From assembly GCF_016651435.1 (NCBI RefSeq), contig NZ_JAEPRJ010000001.1, positions 434,001 to 498,000 of the forward strand: 64,000 bases of DNA. Direction: 5' to 3'. How positions within the stretch are numbered: the first letter of the stretch is position 1; each line of letters opens with the position of its first letter. Position numbers and translations under genes: made by a program. Below are positions 63,074 through 64,000 of this stretch, piece after piece. The stretch is from Catonella massiliensis (GTDB lineage Bacteria > Bacillota > Clostridia > Lachnospirales > Lachnospiraceae). The notes below the pieces were generated by a model that was not told the origin of the DNA, ran no database searches, and saw only the letters and a program-made list of their open reading frames with translations.

Positions 63074-64000
63074 ATGCTAGCAACATTAATACCTTTATTT
63101 GACAGTAAAATGGAAGTCTGCGCGTATTCAGTCTTTGCGCAGAGAGAAAATTTTCTGCTTCATCCATCCCTTCTTGGAACGGGCAGTTTAGATGCTGCGG
63201 CAGGCATATTGGGACTTGATATCGTGGAAAGCATGGGCATCGGTACCTTAGCCGGTGATAAAGAAGTGTTCATAGAGGTAAACAATATCTCTCTCTTTTC
63301 CGATATAGAGAATAAGTGCAGTGCGCCTGCGGAAAGGGTAGTATTACTCATAGACTACAGGATAAATCCTGAGCAGATGTATGTGGATAGACTCACAGAG
63401 CTTAAGGCTAAGGGCTATAAGCTTGCTATGAGGAAGTTAAATATAGACCAGTTTGAAGAGTACAGGCCTGTACTTAGCCTTATGGACTATATCCTTCTTG
63501 ACCACAAGAAGATTAAGATAGATAAGGCTAAGCTCTACTTCGGGCAGGTATATCCTCACATCAAGCTCTGTGCAGTCAATGTGGACTCAAAGGAGGATTA
63601 TGACAGGCTTGCAGAGGATGGAGGCTACTACCTTTTTGAGGGTGAATTCTTCAGGATGCCTGCTATCTCAAAGACGGGAGAGATTGCACCTCTTAAGATG
63701 ACCTATATCGAGCTTCTTAACCTCGTAAATCAGCCTGACTTTGACCTTACTGAGGTGGCTGATGTTATCTCAAAGGACACCGTACTTGCGGTAAATATGC
63801 TTGAGATAGTCAACAAGCTTGCAAGAAATTCAAAGATAACCTCTATAAGAGCCGCTACAGCCATGCTTGGACAGAAGGAGATAAGAAGGTGGGCCAGTAC
63901 CGCTGTTACTAAGTCACTTTGTGTAGATAAGCCAAGTGAAATAATGAGGTTATCGCTCATCCGTGCAAAATTTGCAGAAAACCTTGCTTATTGCTTTGAC
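63074..64000 (+). CDS. EAL-like/HDOD domain protein (partial, runs off the window)
   Basis: 309 codons to the window edge. N-terminal ~200 residues resemble a degenerate EAL domain of the YuxH type: barrel strands FIEVNNISLF and VVLLIDYRINPEQM and AMRKLNIDQF are recognisable, but the EAL motif and the metal ligands are not, so c-di-GMP hydrolysis is unlikely. From about residue 205 the HDOD domain begins (LKMTYIELLNLVNQPDFDL, EVADVISKDTVLAVNMLEIV). ATG chosen with AAAGGAAA upstream. Such proteins act in signalling or chemotaxis-related control. Confidence 0.85.
   Translation, partial: MLATLIPLFDSKMEVCAYSVFAQRENFLLHPSLLGTGSLDAAAGILGLDIVESMGIGTLAGDKEVFIEVNNISLFSDIENKCSAPAERVVLLIDYRINPEQMYVDRLTELKAKGYKLAMRKLNIDQFEEYRPVLSLMDYILLDHKKIKIDKAKLYFGQVYPHIKLCAVNVDSKEDYDRLAEDGGYYLFEGEFFRMPAISKTGEIAPLKMTYIELLNLVNQPDFDLTEVADVISKDTVLAVNMLEIVNKLARNSKITSIRAATAMLGQKEIRRWASTAVTKSLCVDKPSEIMRLSLIRAKFAENLAYCFD

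Overview
This looks like a chromosomal segment of a low-GC anaerobic Firmicute, most plausibly a member of the Lachnospiraceae (Clostridia). That is an inference: there is no rRNA gene here. It rests on AT-rich promoters with strong GGAGG ribosome sites, oxygen-sensitive enzymes (2-hydroxyacyl-CoA-dehydratase-like reductase and activase), MecA, QueT, a T-box, DUF3793/DUF2325/DUF3343/DUF6110-type proteins, and no respiratory or aerobic genes apart from peroxide defence.

Region 1 (about 3-11763) is a tandem array of six units of 1.85-2.07 kb. Each unit carries one minus-strand Rpn-family PD-(D/E)XK nuclease gene, a long conserved non-coding block, and a 75-bp element with 13-bp inverted ends; a seventh copy of the element closes the array. 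All six genes have an internal GGAGGT ribosome site exactly 9 nt before an ATG at codon 206. This would yield a separate 66-78 residue C-terminal protein, as in the RpnL/RpnS gene-within-gene toxin-antitoxin and antiphage systems. The number of four-residue repeats in that C-terminal part differs between copies, and the N- and C-terminal halves are shuffled among copies. The array may continue left of the window.

Region 2 (11.9-26 kb) holds housekeeping and envelope genes: asparaginase, asparaginyl-tRNA synthetase, a double-cubane reductase operon with its ATPase activator, queT behind a probable preQ1 riboswitch, a class A PBP, a DUF1858 protein, mecA, a kinase/CpaE-like ATPase fusion with an apparent frameshift at its start, a membrane-anchored partner, and a GH18 glycosidase.

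Region 3 (26.1-39.7 kb) is one long plus-strand iron cluster: DUF4418, a MacB-type permease and ATPase, FTR1 permease, P19 lipoprotein, DUF2318 protein, two further permeases and an ATPase. It runs on into an FMN-binding lipoprotein, an unknown anchored protein, a heme-b-like membrane subunit, and fumarate-reductase-like flavoprotein and Fe-S subunits. The order FTR1-P19-DUF2318-permease-permease-ATPase is the known bacterial P19/FTR1 iron system. The redox genes behind it may supply electrons to reduce ferric iron or a quinone/fumarate-type acceptor (inference).

Region 4 (39.8-49.9 kb) contains thrH, a peroxide-response operon (truncated gpx remnant, thioredoxin reductase, thioredoxin, OhrR-type regulator) behind a consensus promoter with an OhrR-like palindrome, and a DtxR-type regulator divergent from a DUF3793-flavodoxin-DUF2325 operon that has a perfect DtxR-like palindrome at its start site. 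It also has a DUF6110 plus unusual heavy-metal P-type ATPase operon, a GNAT, an AlaX-type editing protein and an esterase.

Region 5 (50-64 kb) contains cheY, tRNA-Gly(CCC), dus, icd, a full-length gpx, a CdaR/PucR regulator, a GGDEF protein, a T-box-controlled pheS-pheT pair, an M32 carboxypeptidase, a VanZ protein, tRNA-Arg(ACG), and the start of a degenerate EAL-HDOD protein cut by the window end.
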